Below the pieces are notes generated by a model. That model was given only the letters and a program-made list of their open reading frames with translations. It did not search any database and was not told where the DNA came from. Positions 9,267 through 18,375 of a stretch of 64,000 nt of DNA are shown in pieces. The first letter of the stretch is position 1. The number at the start of each line of letters is the position of its first letter. Origin of the DNA: Subtercola boreus. Its GTDB lineage: Bacteria; Actinomycetota; Actinomycetes; Actinomycetales; Microbacteriaceae. Where the stretch lies: positions 1,860,001 to 1,924,000 of the forward strand of contig NZ_VFOO01000001.1 in assembly GCF_006716115.1 (NCBI RefSeq), given 5' to 3'. Position numbers and translations under genes: made by a program.

Positions 9267-10493
9267 TCAGTAGCGGATGGCGTCGATCACCTTCACGCGC
9301 ACCGCGACGAGGGCGGGCAGCAGGCCCGCAATCGCGCCGACGACGGTCGCCGCCGCAAGGCCGAGCAGCGCCGCCTCGAGCGGGAACGGCGGGATGTCGG
9401 TCACCCCCTGCGAGATCACGTCTTCGACCCACGGGCTCTTCACAATCAGGATCGAGAGCATCACCCCGACGACGCCGGCCGCGACCGTCGCCACCACGCT
9501 CTCCATCATCACCGCGAAGAACACCCGCGACGCCGTGGCACCGAAGCTCCGCCGGATCCCGATCTCCTGGATGCGCTGCCGCACCGTCACGAGCGAGATG
9601 TTCACGAGGCCGAGCGCCCCGAGCAGCAGCACGAGCACCGCGACGCCACTGATCATGAGCTTGATCGGCAGGAACGGGTCGTCGCCGTAGGCGGCGTAGT
9701 CCTGCCGGTTGACCTGCGCGGTGGCGCCGTCGCCGAGCGAGGCGCTGAAGTCCGACTGCAGCCGTGTGGTCAGTTCCGCCGAGATCTCCGGCGGCACCCA
9801 CATCTCGTACGACGGGTAGGAGGGGTACGTGGCATCCGTCGCCAGCTGGTCGGCGAGCCGCGTGTACGCGTCGTTCAGCATCATCATGCTCGGCTGGTCC
9901 TCGTAGGGCAGAGCGGCGGTGACACCGGTGATCACGGCCGTCACCGGCTTGGCGCCGACCAGGCTCACGGTCGGGTGGGTCGCGAGGTCGGGCGAACCGA
10001 GCCGCTGCCAGAAGATGTCGTTCACGATGAGGGCCGGCGCGAGGCGGGCGGCGTCGGCCTCGCCGAACCACGCCCCCTTCACCACCTCGACCCGGTGCAT
10101 CGTGCCGTACGGCTGGTCGACGAGGGTCGAGTTGACCGGGCTGACGCCGTCGATGAACTGGATGCTCAGCTGCTGCTGGTTCACCCGGCTGGCGTAGTGC
10201 ACGCCGTACCTTTCGAGCGCCTCGTTCCAGGTCTTGTCCATGGTGGCGGCCGGCGGCGCGGAGCCGTCAGCCGTGTACGCCGACACGTAGAGCGTGGCCG
10301 GCCGGCCGCTCGAGCGCTCGCTGGTCTCGATCGTGGCCTGCTGGGCGATGTTGCCGAGCGCCACGACACTGGTGAGCGCGCAGACCGCGACCGCAACGCC
10401 GACCAGCGAGAGCAGCACCCGGGTGCGGTGGATGCGGAGCTCCGCCCACGCCTCGACGACGCTCCCGACGAACGCAGTGACGAGCCCCCTCAC
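9267..10493 (-). CDS. MacB/FtsX-type ABC transporter permease
   Basis: 408-aa membrane subunit of a tripartite exporter. Topology fits the MacB family: one N-terminal helix (about residues 28-50, VLLSLVGVAVAVCALTSVVAL), a large extracytoplasmic MacB_PCD domain (~50-270), then three C-terminal helices around residues 277-300, 325-350 and 365-395. GTG 10493 overlaps the stop of the upstream ATPase gene (GTGA), so the two are translationally coupled. With the adaptor and ATPase it likely exports a peptide, antibiotic or lipid-like molecule; the substrate cannot be told from sequence. Confidence 0.88.
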   Translation of the reverse strand: MRGLVTAFVGSVVEAWAELRIHRTRVLLSLVGVAVAVCALTSVVALGNIAQQATIETSERSSGRPATLYVSAYTADGSAPPAATMDKTWNEALERYGVHYASRVNQQQLSIQFIDGVSPVNSTLVDQPYGTMHRVEVVKGAWFGEADAARLAPALIVNDIFWQRLGSPDLATHPTVSLVGAKPVTAVITGVTAALPYEDQPSMMMLNDAYTRLADQLATDATYPSYPSYEMWVPPEISAELTTRLQSDFSASLGDGATAQVNRQDYAAYGDDPFLPIKLMISGVAVLVLLLGALGLVNISLVTVRQRIQEIGIRRSFGATASRVFFAVMMESVVATVAAGVVGVMLSILIVKSPWVEDVISQGVTDIPPFPLEAALLGLAAATVVGAIAGLLPALVAVRVKVIDAIRY

Positions 10494-11242
10494 GAGTCGC
10501 TCCCCCCGCCCGCCGCGGCGAACGGATGCCCGGAGGCGCCGGCCCGGGCCGTGACGGGAGCCGCCGCATCCACCAGCGCGCCCTTCTCGAGCCGGAACCG
10601 CCGCGTCGCGAGCGCCGCGATCGCGGGGTCGTGCGTGATCGTCACCAACGCAGCATCCGAGGCCGTCGCGATCTCGTCGAGCAGCGCCATCACGATCTCG
10701 CCCGTCTCGATGTCGAGGGCGCCGGTCGGCTCGTCGGCGAGGATGAGACGGGGGCGCCGCACCAGCGCGCGGGCGATCGCGACGCGCTGCTGTTCGCCGC
10801 CCGAGAGCCGATCCGGGGTCGACGACAGGCGGTGCCCGAGCCCGACCCGGTCGAGCATCTCGCCGGCGATGGCCCTGCGGCGCCAGAACGCCGATCCGGT
10901 GTCGTAGAGCAGGGGCGTCATCACGTTCTCGAGCGCGGTGCGGCCCTGCAGCAGGTTGAACTGCTGGAAGATGAAGCCGACGTCGCGGCCCCGCGTCACA
11001 TCGCGCCGCCGCGCAGAGAAGTCGCGCGTCGGCTCCTCGTCGAGGAAGATCTCGCCCTCCGTGGGCGAGTCGAGCAGCCCGAGCAGGTTCAGCAGCGTCG
11101 ACTTGCCCGAGCCCGACCGACCGACGATCGACAGGCGGTCGCCGACCTCCACCACGAGGTCGACGCCGTCGAGGATGACGAGGGGGCGGTCATCCACCCG
11201 GGAGACGGTGCGGCCGACCCCCCTCAGTTCGAGGAATGTCAC
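10490..11242 (-). CDS. MacB/LolD-type ABC transporter ATPase
   Basis: 250-aa ATP-binding subunit. Walker A GRSGSGKST (about residues 41-49), Q-loop FIFQQFNLL, signature LSGGEQQRVAIARAL, Walker B LILADEPTGALD and the switch histidine in ITHD are all present, so it should be active. The start is taken as GTG 11242 (VTFLELRGV), 4 nt after the stop of the adaptor gene; an upstream in-frame ATG would run into that gene. It pairs with the permease that overlaps its 3' end. LolD/MacB-type ATPases drive mechanotransmission to the extracytoplasmic side instead of moving substrate through the membrane helices. Confidence 0.93.
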   Translation of the reverse strand: MTFLELRGVGRTVSRVDDRPLVILDGVDLVVEVGDRLSIVGRSGSGKSTLLNLLGLLDSPTEGEIFLDEEPTRDFSARRRDVTRGRDVGFIFQQFNLLQGRTALENVMTPLLYDTGSAFWRRRAIAGEMLDRVGLGHRLSSTPDRLSGGEQQRVAIARALVRRPRLILADEPTGALDIETGEIVMALLDEIATASDAALVTITHDPAIAALATRRFRLEKGALVDAAAPVTARAGASGHPFAAAGGGSDS

Positions 11243-11246
11243 GCGC

Positions 11247-12329
11247 TCAGCCCGCCACGGCGAAACCGCCGCCACTGACGTCGAAGCAGTTCGGCACGCC
11301 GTTGCAGCCGTCGGTCGGCGCGACCGCACCGGGCACGAACTGCAGCACAGTATCGCCCGCCGCCAGCCCGGAGACGACCTGCACCATGCTGCCGTCGGTC
11401 AGGCCCAGGATGACCGGCCGCTGCTCGGTCGTCCCGTCGGGCAGCACGAACCAGATGTTGCCGTTCAGCGCGGTGCCCTCGACGGCCGTGGTGGGGATGA
11501 CGAGCACGTTCTCGGCCTTCCCCGCGGCGATCGTGACATCGGCGGCGAGGCCGGAGAAGACGCGCACGTCGCCCGGCACGCTGCAGCGGAGGGTGTTGCC
11601 CGAGCCGCTGCCGCCGTCGCCCCCGCCGGTACCGCCCCCGCCGGTCGAGCCCGAACCTCCCGAGCCACCGGATCCACTTCCATCGGAGCCTGCCAGCGGC
11701 GTGACGATCGTCAGCCCGGTGCACGTGAACGGCGCCGGCCCGCCGGTGATCGCGACCTGCGCCTCTGTCGGCTGGCTGACGAGCCGGTACTGGTCGGCCG
11801 CATTCAGCGATCCCGTGACGGAGAAGGTCGGCGGTGCGATCTGCCCCGCGACATCGCCGACCGCCATCGACTGCCCGGCGAGCACCGGCAGCGCGCTGAC
11901 GATCCCCGCGATCGGGGCCGTCACGTCGACGTAGGTGATGAGCGGCTTCCGCGGGGTCTCGATGGCCGCACCGTCGGGGCCGGTCGTCTGCACCGGGTCG
12001 CGCTGGGTCTCCACCTTGATGTCGAAGATCGTGTCCCCGGCAGCGACCGTCGCGCCGACCGCGACCTGCACCTCGTCGACGACACCGATCGCGGTCGCCC
12101 GGATGGGCGAGGCCGGATCCGCGCTCACGGTCGCCTTCAGAGTGACATCGTTCGAGATCGTGCCCGTCGTCACCGTCGCCTGCGGTTCGGTGAGCTGGCC
12201 CGTCGGCACGGCAGGGTCGGCGACCGCCTGCGTGTCAGGGAAGAACGCCAGCTTGCAGAGCGCCGCCGCGATGGCGACGACCACGACCAGTCGGATGATC
12301 GGAAATACCCATTTGCGGACAACACCCAC
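11247..12329 (-). CDS. HlyD/MacA-type adaptor of ABC exporter
   Basis: 360-aa extracytoplasmic adaptor anchored by an N-terminal helix (about residues 9-29, VFPIIRLVVVVAIAAALCKLAF). Two biotinyl-lipoyl-like half motifs flank the centre (VVDEVQVAVGATVAAGDTIF and VTAPIAGIVSALPVLAGQSM), and a C-terminal beta-barrel region follows. A Gly/Ser-rich insert (~residues 210-245) sits in the middle. GTG 12329 has GAAGG upstream. First gene of the three-gene exporter operon; a possible promoter TTTGTC-N16-TAGACT lies at about 12431-12404 on the minus strand. Confidence 0.88.
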   Translation of the reverse strand: MGVVRKWVFPIIRLVVVVAIAAALCKLAFFPDTQAVADPAVPTGQLTEPQATVTTGTISNDVTLKATVSADPASPIRATAIGVVDEVQVAVGATVAAGDTIFDIKVETQRDPVQTTGPDGAAIETPRKPLITYVDVTAPIAGIVSALPVLAGQSMAVGDVAGQIAPPTFSVTGSLNAADQYRLVSQPTEAQVAITGGPAPFTCTGLTIVTPLAGSDGSGSGGSGGSGSTGGGGTGGGDGGSGSGNTLRCSVPGDVRVFSGLAADVTIAAGKAENVLVIPTTAVEGTALNGNIWFVLPDGTTEQRPVILGLTDGSMVQVVSGLAAGDTVLQFVPGAVAPTDGCNGVPNCFDVSGGGFAVAG

Positions 12330-12460
12330 GGTGGCACCTTCGTGTCGGCCCGGTTCTGCGGGCGGCGTACAGATTGCCCGTCGTTCTCCCCCACGGACAC
12401 CCCGAGTCTAGGGAGTTCCGGTGAACGACAAATCGTCCGCGAGGATGAGTTCATTGCGCG

Positions 12461-12473
12461 TATAATCGAGCAA
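12461..12473 (+). promoter_or_regulatory. Perfect -10 box giving a leaderless start
   Basis: TATAAT at 12461-12466 is followed by exactly six bases and then ATG 12473, so transcription should begin at or next to the start codon. No Shine-Dalgarno and no good -35 are seen. The spacing repeats at several other genes in the window. Confidence 0.7.
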
Positions 12474-14869
12474 TGCTCACTCCGTGTTTCTCCGCCTGGT
12501 CATCCGACCGCCCGGCATCGAACAGGTCGTCGACGATCGTCGCTTCGGGGCTCCGGTTCCGGCTGGACGAGACTCGGATCCGTGAGTTCCTGATGGGCGA
12601 GAGCCTCTACGGCGATCCGTCACTCGCGCTCCGCGAGCTCTACCAGAACGCTCTCGATGCCTGTCGGCTCGCCGTTGCCCGGCTGACGTACCTCCAGCTC
12701 GAGCCCGAGGTGTGCTCGCCCGCGCGACCGCGCATCGAAGTCGTGCAGGGCTTCAGCGACGATGGGCGAGCCTTCGTCGACTGTATCGACCGGGGTGCCG
12801 GCATGGGTGTGGAGGAACTGTCGCTCGCCTTCTGTCAGGCGGGGGTGCGAGCATCCGACCTGGTGGACCGCTCGGCGGAGGCAGCCGACTTCGCCGCAGC
12901 AGATCCCCCCGTCGAGCTGTGGCTGAACTCCCGATTCGGGATCGGCGTGATGTCGTACTTCATGATTGCCGAGCACGTCGACGTGAGCACTGCGCGCCTG
13001 AACCGCGACGGATCGATCGGCAGACTGCTCACCCTGCACATCCCCGGGCCTGCTGAAGAGTTCGAGATCGTCGACCACGGACTGGCAGAGTCGCATGGAA
13101 CACGCGTGCGACTCTGGCTGAAGCCGGGGTCACAGGTCTCCGCCGTCTCCACCCTCCGCGATCTGGTCTTCGTCTGCCCGTTCACACTTCATGCCAGCGA
13201 CAAGCGCGGGCTCGAACACCGCTGGATTCCGCATGAGCTCAATCGCGCTTCGACGAGCCAACCGGGTGCCGATTTCAGCAGTGCCGTCCCGGGTGTTCCC
13301 GGTCGCCTGTGGTGGATCGCGGGAATCGGCACCGTCCTCGCTGACGGAATCTGGGCCCAGGGTTGGCTTCATGGCATGGTTGTGAGCCTCGAGGGGACGA
13401 CCAGGCCGCAACTCACGGCCGATCGCACCAAGATCGTGCGAATGGATCACAACGCCATCGAATCCCTGGCCGTCGCAGCTGCAGCCAGCGCCGTCGATGA
13501 AGCCTGGGCGATCGTCGGCACTCCGGGTTGGCTGGGTGCGGCGACCCAGCACCAACACAGGGTCGCCGATGCTGTCATCGAACTCGCGGCTGACAGAGGC
13601 CTCGGCATCCGACTGCCCAGCGGCTCTGTGCCTCTCAGCGTCACCGGATACCTGGCGGGAGACGAAGACACCTCGGCTGGCCTGGCATCGCGGTCGGTGC
13701 TCGCCTGGCGCTTCTCCCGTCTCGCCGCCGGCGGGCACTACCTCGGCATCGGCGTGCCGAGGGGATCGGCTGAGGTTCTGCCTGCCCGTCCATCCGACGC
13801 GATCCTGCTCGGCGTGATGCACTACACCTACCGCCATGGCACCGGCCTCGAGACGAGCGACTGGTTCGGTGACGCGACATCGATCTACGAGGCCGAGCGT
13901 CATCTCGAGATCCCGCTCCGGGACGTCGTCTCGAGAGCCCGGCGGCTCGGACTGACGGTGCCGCCGGGCGCAGACGGCCTGCCGGACACCACTGAAATGG
14001 TGCGCACGGCACTGTCGTTCAGCAGGCGCCAGCGTAAGAACGACACCTTCCGACCACTGGGCCTCTTCGACATTGTGCAGACGTCGTGGGAACACGGCGT
14101 GATGCCTTCCGAGGTCGTCGCCGAGTTGGAAGCCCACTCGATAGCCGTCGATCCCTCCGTGCACTCGATGCTCGAGAAGACACTCGAGGCGGCACACCTG
14201 ATCGCTGCCAGCACGCAGTTCAATGGCGTCGCCCCGTGGCTCTGCGCGTCGGATGTCGTGGGGCTCAGCCATGTCCTGCGAGTGGCAGGTGTGACAGGGC
14301 AGGCGTGCTCCGAAGTGGTGCGGTGTCTGCGCGAGCTAGGATTCTCCGATCTGCCGGCGTTCCGACTCGATGGCGTCGAGCCCTCTGCTGACGACGTCCG
14401 AATGCTCAGCGTGGACCTCGATGGCAGAACGCCGTTCATCGACGCCGCTCAGCCCGTACGGCACTCTCATCTTGTGAAGGCCGCCAAGGAACTGAAGGTG
14501 TTGCAGAACGTCCTGGAGGAACGCTTCGCCCAGTTCGGTGTCACATTTCTCGCACCTGCTGAAGAACCTCGCGACCTCGGAAGGTTGAGCAAGAAAGAAC
14601 TGTTCTCCCACCTGGGCCTCACGGGCGCACGGCGAGATCTCGTTCTGCCCCGCCACCTGGAGATCATGAGCCTCGACGCTGACGGCCGCGCGCCCTGGCT
14701 GAACCCGGCGGAGCGCATACCCGCTTGGACAGTGGCATCCTTCGCGCTCTCCCAGAACCGCACCCTCGACGCTGTGATCGCAGACTGTCTCTGGCTCGGC
14801 TACACGGTCGAAGATCCGCGGACCGTCGAACGCGTCCGAGTCCCTGGGCCGGAACACGCCCTGCGGTAG
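12473..14869 (+). CDS. Hsp90-like (GHKL) ATPase with C-terminal winged-helix-like repeats
   Basis: 798-aa protein. The N-terminal GHKL ATPase has the Bergerat motifs of Hsp90: ELYQNALDA (residues 55-63, Glu55 and Asn59), DRGAGMG (106-112), and RFGIGVMSYFM (154-164). The rest is unlike HtpG. Residues ~520-798 show at least two clear repeats, LSVDLDGRTPFIDA and MSLDADGRAPWLNP, each followed by ~45 residues of helix-rich sequence, plus two weaker earlier copies; they look like winged-helix units. This recalls the wHTH-Hsp90 proteins proposed to act in bacterial conflict or stress systems, which is my recollection and not shown here. It is a single gene with no obvious partner, divergent from an exporter and upstream of valS. 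Function unknown. Confidence 0.75.
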   Translation: MLTPCFSAWSSDRPASNRSSTIVASGLRFRLDETRIREFLMGESLYGDPSLALRELYQNALDACRLAVARLTYLQLEPEVCSPARPRIEVVQGFSDDGRAFVDCIDRGAGMGVEELSLAFCQAGVRASDLVDRSAEAADFAAADPPVELWLNSRFGIGVMSYFMIAEHVDVSTARLNRDGSIGRLLTLHIPGPAEEFEIVDHGLAESHGTRVRLWLKPGSQVSAVSTLRDLVFVCPFTLHASDKRGLEHRWIPHELNRASTSQPGADFSSAVPGVPGRLWWIAGIGTVLADGIWAQGWLHGMVVSLEGTTRPQLTADRTKIVRMDHNAIESLAVAAAASAVDEAWAIVGTPGWLGAATQHQHRVADAVIELAADRGLGIRLPSGSVPLSVTGYLAGDEDTSAGLASRSVLAWRFSRLAAGGHYLGIGVPRGSAEVLPARPSDAILLGVMHYTYRHGTGLETSDWFGDATSIYEAERHLEIPLRDVVSRARRLGLTVPPGADGLPDTTEMVRTALSFSRRQRKNDTFRPLGLFDIVQTSWEHGVMPSEVVAELEAHSIAVDPSVHSMLEKTLEAAHLIAASTQFNGVAPWLCASDVVGLSHVLRVAGVTGQACSEVVRCLRELGFSDLPAFRLDGVEPSADDVRMLSVDLDGRTPFIDAAQPVRHSHLVKAAKELKVLQNVLEERFAQFGVTFLAPAEEPRDLGRLSKKELFSHLGLTGARRDLVLPRHLEIMSLDADGRAPWLNPAERIPAWTVASFALSQNRTLDAVIADCLWLGYTVEDPRTVERVRVPGPEHALR

Positions 14870-14934
14870 AATGGGGGCGACATCACAAAAGGCACCCCAG
14901 ACTCGGTGCCGCCTATAGTGCCTGGAGGGCCACC
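14867..14934 (+). promoter_or_regulatory. valS promoter/leader with hairpin
   Basis: Two candidate -10 boxes are seen: TAGAAT 14867-14872, whose first three bases are the stop codon of the preceding gene, and TATAGT 14914-14919. Between them GGCACC-N8-GGTGCC (14891-14910) forms a 6-bp hairpin without a T-tract. GGAGG lies just before ATG 14935. Whether the hairpin regulates translation or attenuates transcription cannot be decided. Confidence 0.45.
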
Positions 14935-17559
14935 ATGACCGCGAACGTACCTGACAAACCCGCGCTGGAAGGCCTCGAAGGCAAGTGGGACGACCTGTGG
15001 TCGGAGCGCGGCACGTACCGCTTCGATCGCGCCCTGACCCGCCGCGAGAACGTCTACTCGATCGACACCCCGCCGCCGACAGCGAGCGGGTCGCTGCACA
15101 TCGGGCACGTCTTCTCCTACACGCACACCGACGTCATCGCGCGGTTCCAGCGGATGCGCGGCCGGAGCGTGTTCTACCCGATCGGCTGGGACGACAACGG
15201 CCTGCCGACCGAGCGTCGGGTGCAGAACTACTATGGCGTGCGCTGCGACCCGACGCTGCCGTACACCGCCGACTTCGTGCCCCCGTACGAGGGCGGCGAC
15301 AACAAGAGCGGCAAGGCAGCCGACCAGAAGCCGATCAGTCGCCGCAACTTCATCGAGCTGTGCGAGCGCCTGACCGTCGAAGACGAGAAGCAGTTCGAGG
15401 CCCTCTGGCACCGGCTCGGCCTCTCCGTCGACTGGTCGCAGACCTACCGCACCATCGCCGACTCGTCGATGCGGGCGAGCCAGCTCGCATTCATCCGCAA
15501 CGTCGCGCGCGGCGAGGCCTACCAGGCGCAGGCCCCCACCCTCTGGGATGTCACGTTCCGCACGGCGGTCGCTCAGGCCGAGCTCGAAGACAAGGACATG
15601 CCGGGCGCGTACCACCGAATCGCGTTCCACGGGGAAGGCGAGAACGCCGGCAACGACATCTTCATCGAGACCACCCGCCCGGAACTGCTCGCGGCCTGCG
15701 TGGCGCTGGTCGCGCATCCGGATGACGAGCGCTTCAAGCCGCTCTTCGGCACCACCGTGACCACCCCCCTCTTCGGCGTCTCCGTGCCGATCGTCGCCCA
15801 CCACCTCGCCCAGCCCGACAAGGGCGCCGGCATCGCCATGATCTGCACCTTCGGCGACCTGACCGACGTGATCTGGTGGCGCGACCTGTCGCTGCCGAAC
15901 CGCGCGATCGTCGGCTTCGACGGGCGCATCATCAGCGAGGCTCCGGATGTCATCACCAGCGACGCCGGGCGGGAAGCGTATGCGCAGATCGCCGGCAAGA
16001 CGATCTTCTCGGCCAAGCAGGCGGTCGTCGACCTGCTGCGCGAGTCGGGTGAACTGATCGGGGACCCGAAGCCGATCATCCACCCGGTGAAGTTCTTCGA
16101 GAAGGGCGACAAGCCGCTCGAGATCGTGTCGACCAGGCAGTGGTACATCCGGAACGGCGCGCGCGACGAAGAGCTGCGGCAGCGCCTGCTCGACATGGGC
16201 GACGACGTCGACTGGCACCCGGCCTTCATGAAGGTGCGCTACGACAACTGGGTCAACGGGCTCACCGGCGACTGGCTGATCTCCCGCCAGCGCTTCTTCG
16301 GCGTGCCGATCCCCGTCTGGTACCCGCTCGACGGCGACGGCAACCCCGTCTTCGACCAGCCCATCGTCGCCGACGAGGCCGCGCTGCCGGTCGATCCGTC
16401 GTCGGATGCCGCACCCGGCTACGACGAAGACCAACGCAACACCCCCGGTGGGTTCGTCGGCGAACTCGACGTGATGGACACCTGGGCGACCTCGTCACTC
16501 ACCCCGCAGCTCGCGGGCGGCTGGGAGCGGGATCCCGAACTCTGGGAGCTCGTCGCGCCCTACGACCTGCGCCCCCAGGGGCAGGACATCATCCGCACCT
16601 GGCTGTTCTCCACCATGCTGCGCTCGGCGCTCGAAGACGGCCGCACCCCGTGGAAGCACGCTGCGCTCAGCGGTTTCATCGTCGACCCCGACCGCAAGAA
16701 GATGTCGAAGTCGAAGGGCAACGTCGTCACCCCTGCCGACGTTCTGGAGACTCACGGCTCTGATGCGGTGCGGTACTGGGCTGCATCCAGTCGCCTCGGG
16801 ACAGATGCCGCGTTCGATTCACAGAACCCGACCCAGATCAAGATCGGCCGTCGGCTCGCCATCAAGGTGCTGAACGCGGCGAAGTTCGTCTACGGGTTCG
16901 AGCTGCCTTCCGGTTCGTTCGGCGTGACGCATCCGCTCGACCTGTCGATGCTGACGCAGCTCGATGAGGTCATCATCGCCGCGACGGCCGCGTTCGAGAG
17001 CTACGACCACGCCCGCGCGCTCGAAGTCACCGAGACGTTCTTCTGGACCTTCTGCGACGACTACCTCGAGCTCGTGAAGGAGCGCGCGTACAGCGCCTCA
17101 TCGGATGCCGCGGCCAAGGCCTCGGCCGTGCTGGCCCTGCAGGCCGCGATCGACGTGCTGCTGCGGCTGCTCGCCCCGTTCATCCCGTTCGCGACCGAGG
17201 AGGTCTGGTCGTGGACGCACCATTCCTCCATCCACAACTCGGTCTGGCCGACCGGACTGACCGCCGGTGAGGGCGCTGCTTTCGCTCCGGATGCCGCACC
17301 CGCCCTGCCCGCGCACAGCTCGCTGCTCGGGCTCGCCGGGCAGGCCCTCGTGGGCGTCCGCCGCGCGAAGACCGACGCGAAGGCCTCGCAGAAGACGCCC
17401 GTTGCCTCGGCGACCATCTCAGGGCCCGCTGCGGCGCTCGAGGAGCTCGCGCTGGCATCCGAGGACCTGAAGCAGGTCGGGCGCATCGAGACGCTGACCT
17501 TCGTCGAGGGTCCGGAGCTTGCCGTGACCGAGATCGTGCTCGAGGCGGGCGACGCGTGA
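14935..17559 (+). CDS. valS: Valyl-tRNA synthetase
   Basis: 874-aa class Ia synthetase charging tRNA-Val. The HIGH-type motif is PPPTASGSLHIGHVFSY near residues 44-60, an editing domain lies at about 190-350, and KMSKSKGN is near residue 585. The C-terminal part keeps the anticodon-binding helices and ends with a short Ala-rich segment. ATG 14935 with GGAGG upstream is the natural start; earlier in-frame starts fall in the preceding gene. The GNAT gene starts inside its stop codon, so the two are co-translated. Confidence 0.97.
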   Translation: MTANVPDKPALEGLEGKWDDLWSERGTYRFDRALTRRENVYSIDTPPPTASGSLHIGHVFSYTHTDVIARFQRMRGRSVFYPIGWDDNGLPTERRVQNYYGVRCDPTLPYTADFVPPYEGGDNKSGKAADQKPISRRNFIELCERLTVEDEKQFEALWHRLGLSVDWSQTYRTIADSSMRASQLAFIRNVARGEAYQAQAPTLWDVTFRTAVAQAELEDKDMPGAYHRIAFHGEGENAGNDIFIETTRPELLAACVALVAHPDDERFKPLFGTTVTTPLFGVSVPIVAHHLAQPDKGAGIAMICTFGDLTDVIWWRDLSLPNRAIVGFDGRIISEAPDVITSDAGREAYAQIAGKTIFSAKQAVVDLLRESGELIGDPKPIIHPVKFFEKGDKPLEIVSTRQWYIRNGARDEELRQRLLDMGDDVDWHPAFMKVRYDNWVNGLTGDWLISRQRFFGVPIPVWYPLDGDGNPVFDQPIVADEAALPVDPSSDAAPGYDEDQRNTPGGFVGELDVMDTWATSSLTPQLAGGWERDPELWELVAPYDLRPQGQDIIRTWLFSTMLRSALEDGRTPWKHAALSGFIVDPDRKKMSKSKGNVVTPADVLETHGSDAVRYWAASSRLGTDAAFDSQNPTQIKIGRRLAIKVLNAAKFVYGFELPSGSFGVTHPLDLSMLTQLDEVIIAATAAFESYDHARALEVTETFFWTFCDDYLELVKERAYSASSDAAAKASAVLALQAAIDVLLRLLAPFIPFATEEVWSWTHHSSIHNSVWPTGLTAGEGAAFAPDAAPALPAHSSLLGLAGQALVGVRRAKTDAKASQKTPVASATISGPAAALEELALASEDLKQVGRIETLTFVEGPELAVTEIVLEAGDA

Positions 17560-18023
17560 GCGATCATCCGGTGACCGACGGCGTGAGCATCCGGCCCCTC
17601 GCCGCCAGCGATTTCGACGAGTGGCAGCGCCTCTACGTGGGGTACGGCGAGTTCTACAACTCGCCGACCGCGGGCGTGATCGCGTCGCGCGTCTGGGGCT
17701 GGCTGCTCGACCCGGCGCACGAGACGGAGGGGTTCGTCGCCGTCGACGGCGGTGGCCGCCTGGTCGGGCTCGCTCACGTGCGCGAGTTCGCCCGGCCCCT
17801 CGCCGGAGCGCGCGGGTTGTACCTCGACGACCTGTTCGTGGCACCGGATGCCCGTGGGAGCGGTGTGGCGACGGCCCTTCTCACCTCGCTCCGCTCGCTC
17901 GCTGCCGCCCGCGGGCTCGATGTCGTACGCTGGATCACCGCTTCCGACAACGACACCGCACAGCGTGTCTATGACAAACTTGCCGACAAGACCGCCTGGG
18001 TCACCTACAACATCACCGTCTGA
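17556..18023 (+). CDS. GNAT family N-acetyltransferase
   Basis: 155-aa single-domain acetyltransferase using acetyl-CoA. Motif A is visible as LYLDDLFVAPDARGSGVATALL (about residues 88-109, R-G-S-G-V-A core), and motif B as ITASDNDTAQRVYDKL. GTG 17556 overlaps the TGA of valS by four bases. The acceptor is unknown; fusion to the valS transcript suggests only steady expression. Confidence 0.88.
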   Translation: MSDHPVTDGVSIRPLAASDFDEWQRLYVGYGEFYNSPTAGVIASRVWGWLLDPAHETEGFVAVDGGGRLVGLAHVREFARPLAGARGLYLDDLFVAPDARGSGVATALLTSLRSLAAARGLDVVRWITASDNDTAQRVYDKLADKTAWVTYNITV

Positions 18024-18053
18024 CCTGCATTTTCTTCGCTTGGAGCTGAACAC

Positions 18054-18314
18054 ATGATTTCCGTCGGAACCCGCTGGTCGAGCGGCGACGAACCGCCCAC
18101 CCGCCTGCCCCAGGCCGTCATCGACGCCGTGCTCGACATCGAGGGCGACCTCGCCGAGCAGAACGTCGACACGTCGATGTGGTACTGGACACTCACCTGG
18201 CTCGAGGGCCGCCCCGTCGTCGAATTCGACGACGGCACCCGTATCGACTACGACCCCGACACCGACGAGGCGACCGTCTCCCAGTCCGACGACTACAGCG
18301 ACGACGAGGACTGA
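18054..18314 (+). CDS. Small acidic hypothetical protein
   Basis: 86-aa soluble protein with no signal peptide or helix. It contains WYWTLTWLEGRPVVEFDDGT and ends in an Asp/Glu/Ser-rich tail (QSDDYSDDED). ATG 18054 is preceded by TTGGAGC. It lies 30 bp after the GNAT gene on the same strand and may share its transcript. I do not recognise the family. Confidence 0.75.
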   Translation: MISVGTRWSSGDEPPTRLPQAVIDAVLDIEGDLAEQNVDTSMWYWTLTWLEGRPVVEFDDGTRIDYDPDTDEATVSQSDDYSDDED

Positions 18315-18375
18315 TCCTCCTTTCACGCGCTAGACTCAGAGTTGACGGATGCTCGTCTATGGCCCACGATGAAGC

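Noticed and set aside
7417-10071. 884-codon frame antisense to pckG
   Set aside because: Composition is typical of an antisense shadow; the plus strand encodes an intact PEPCK.
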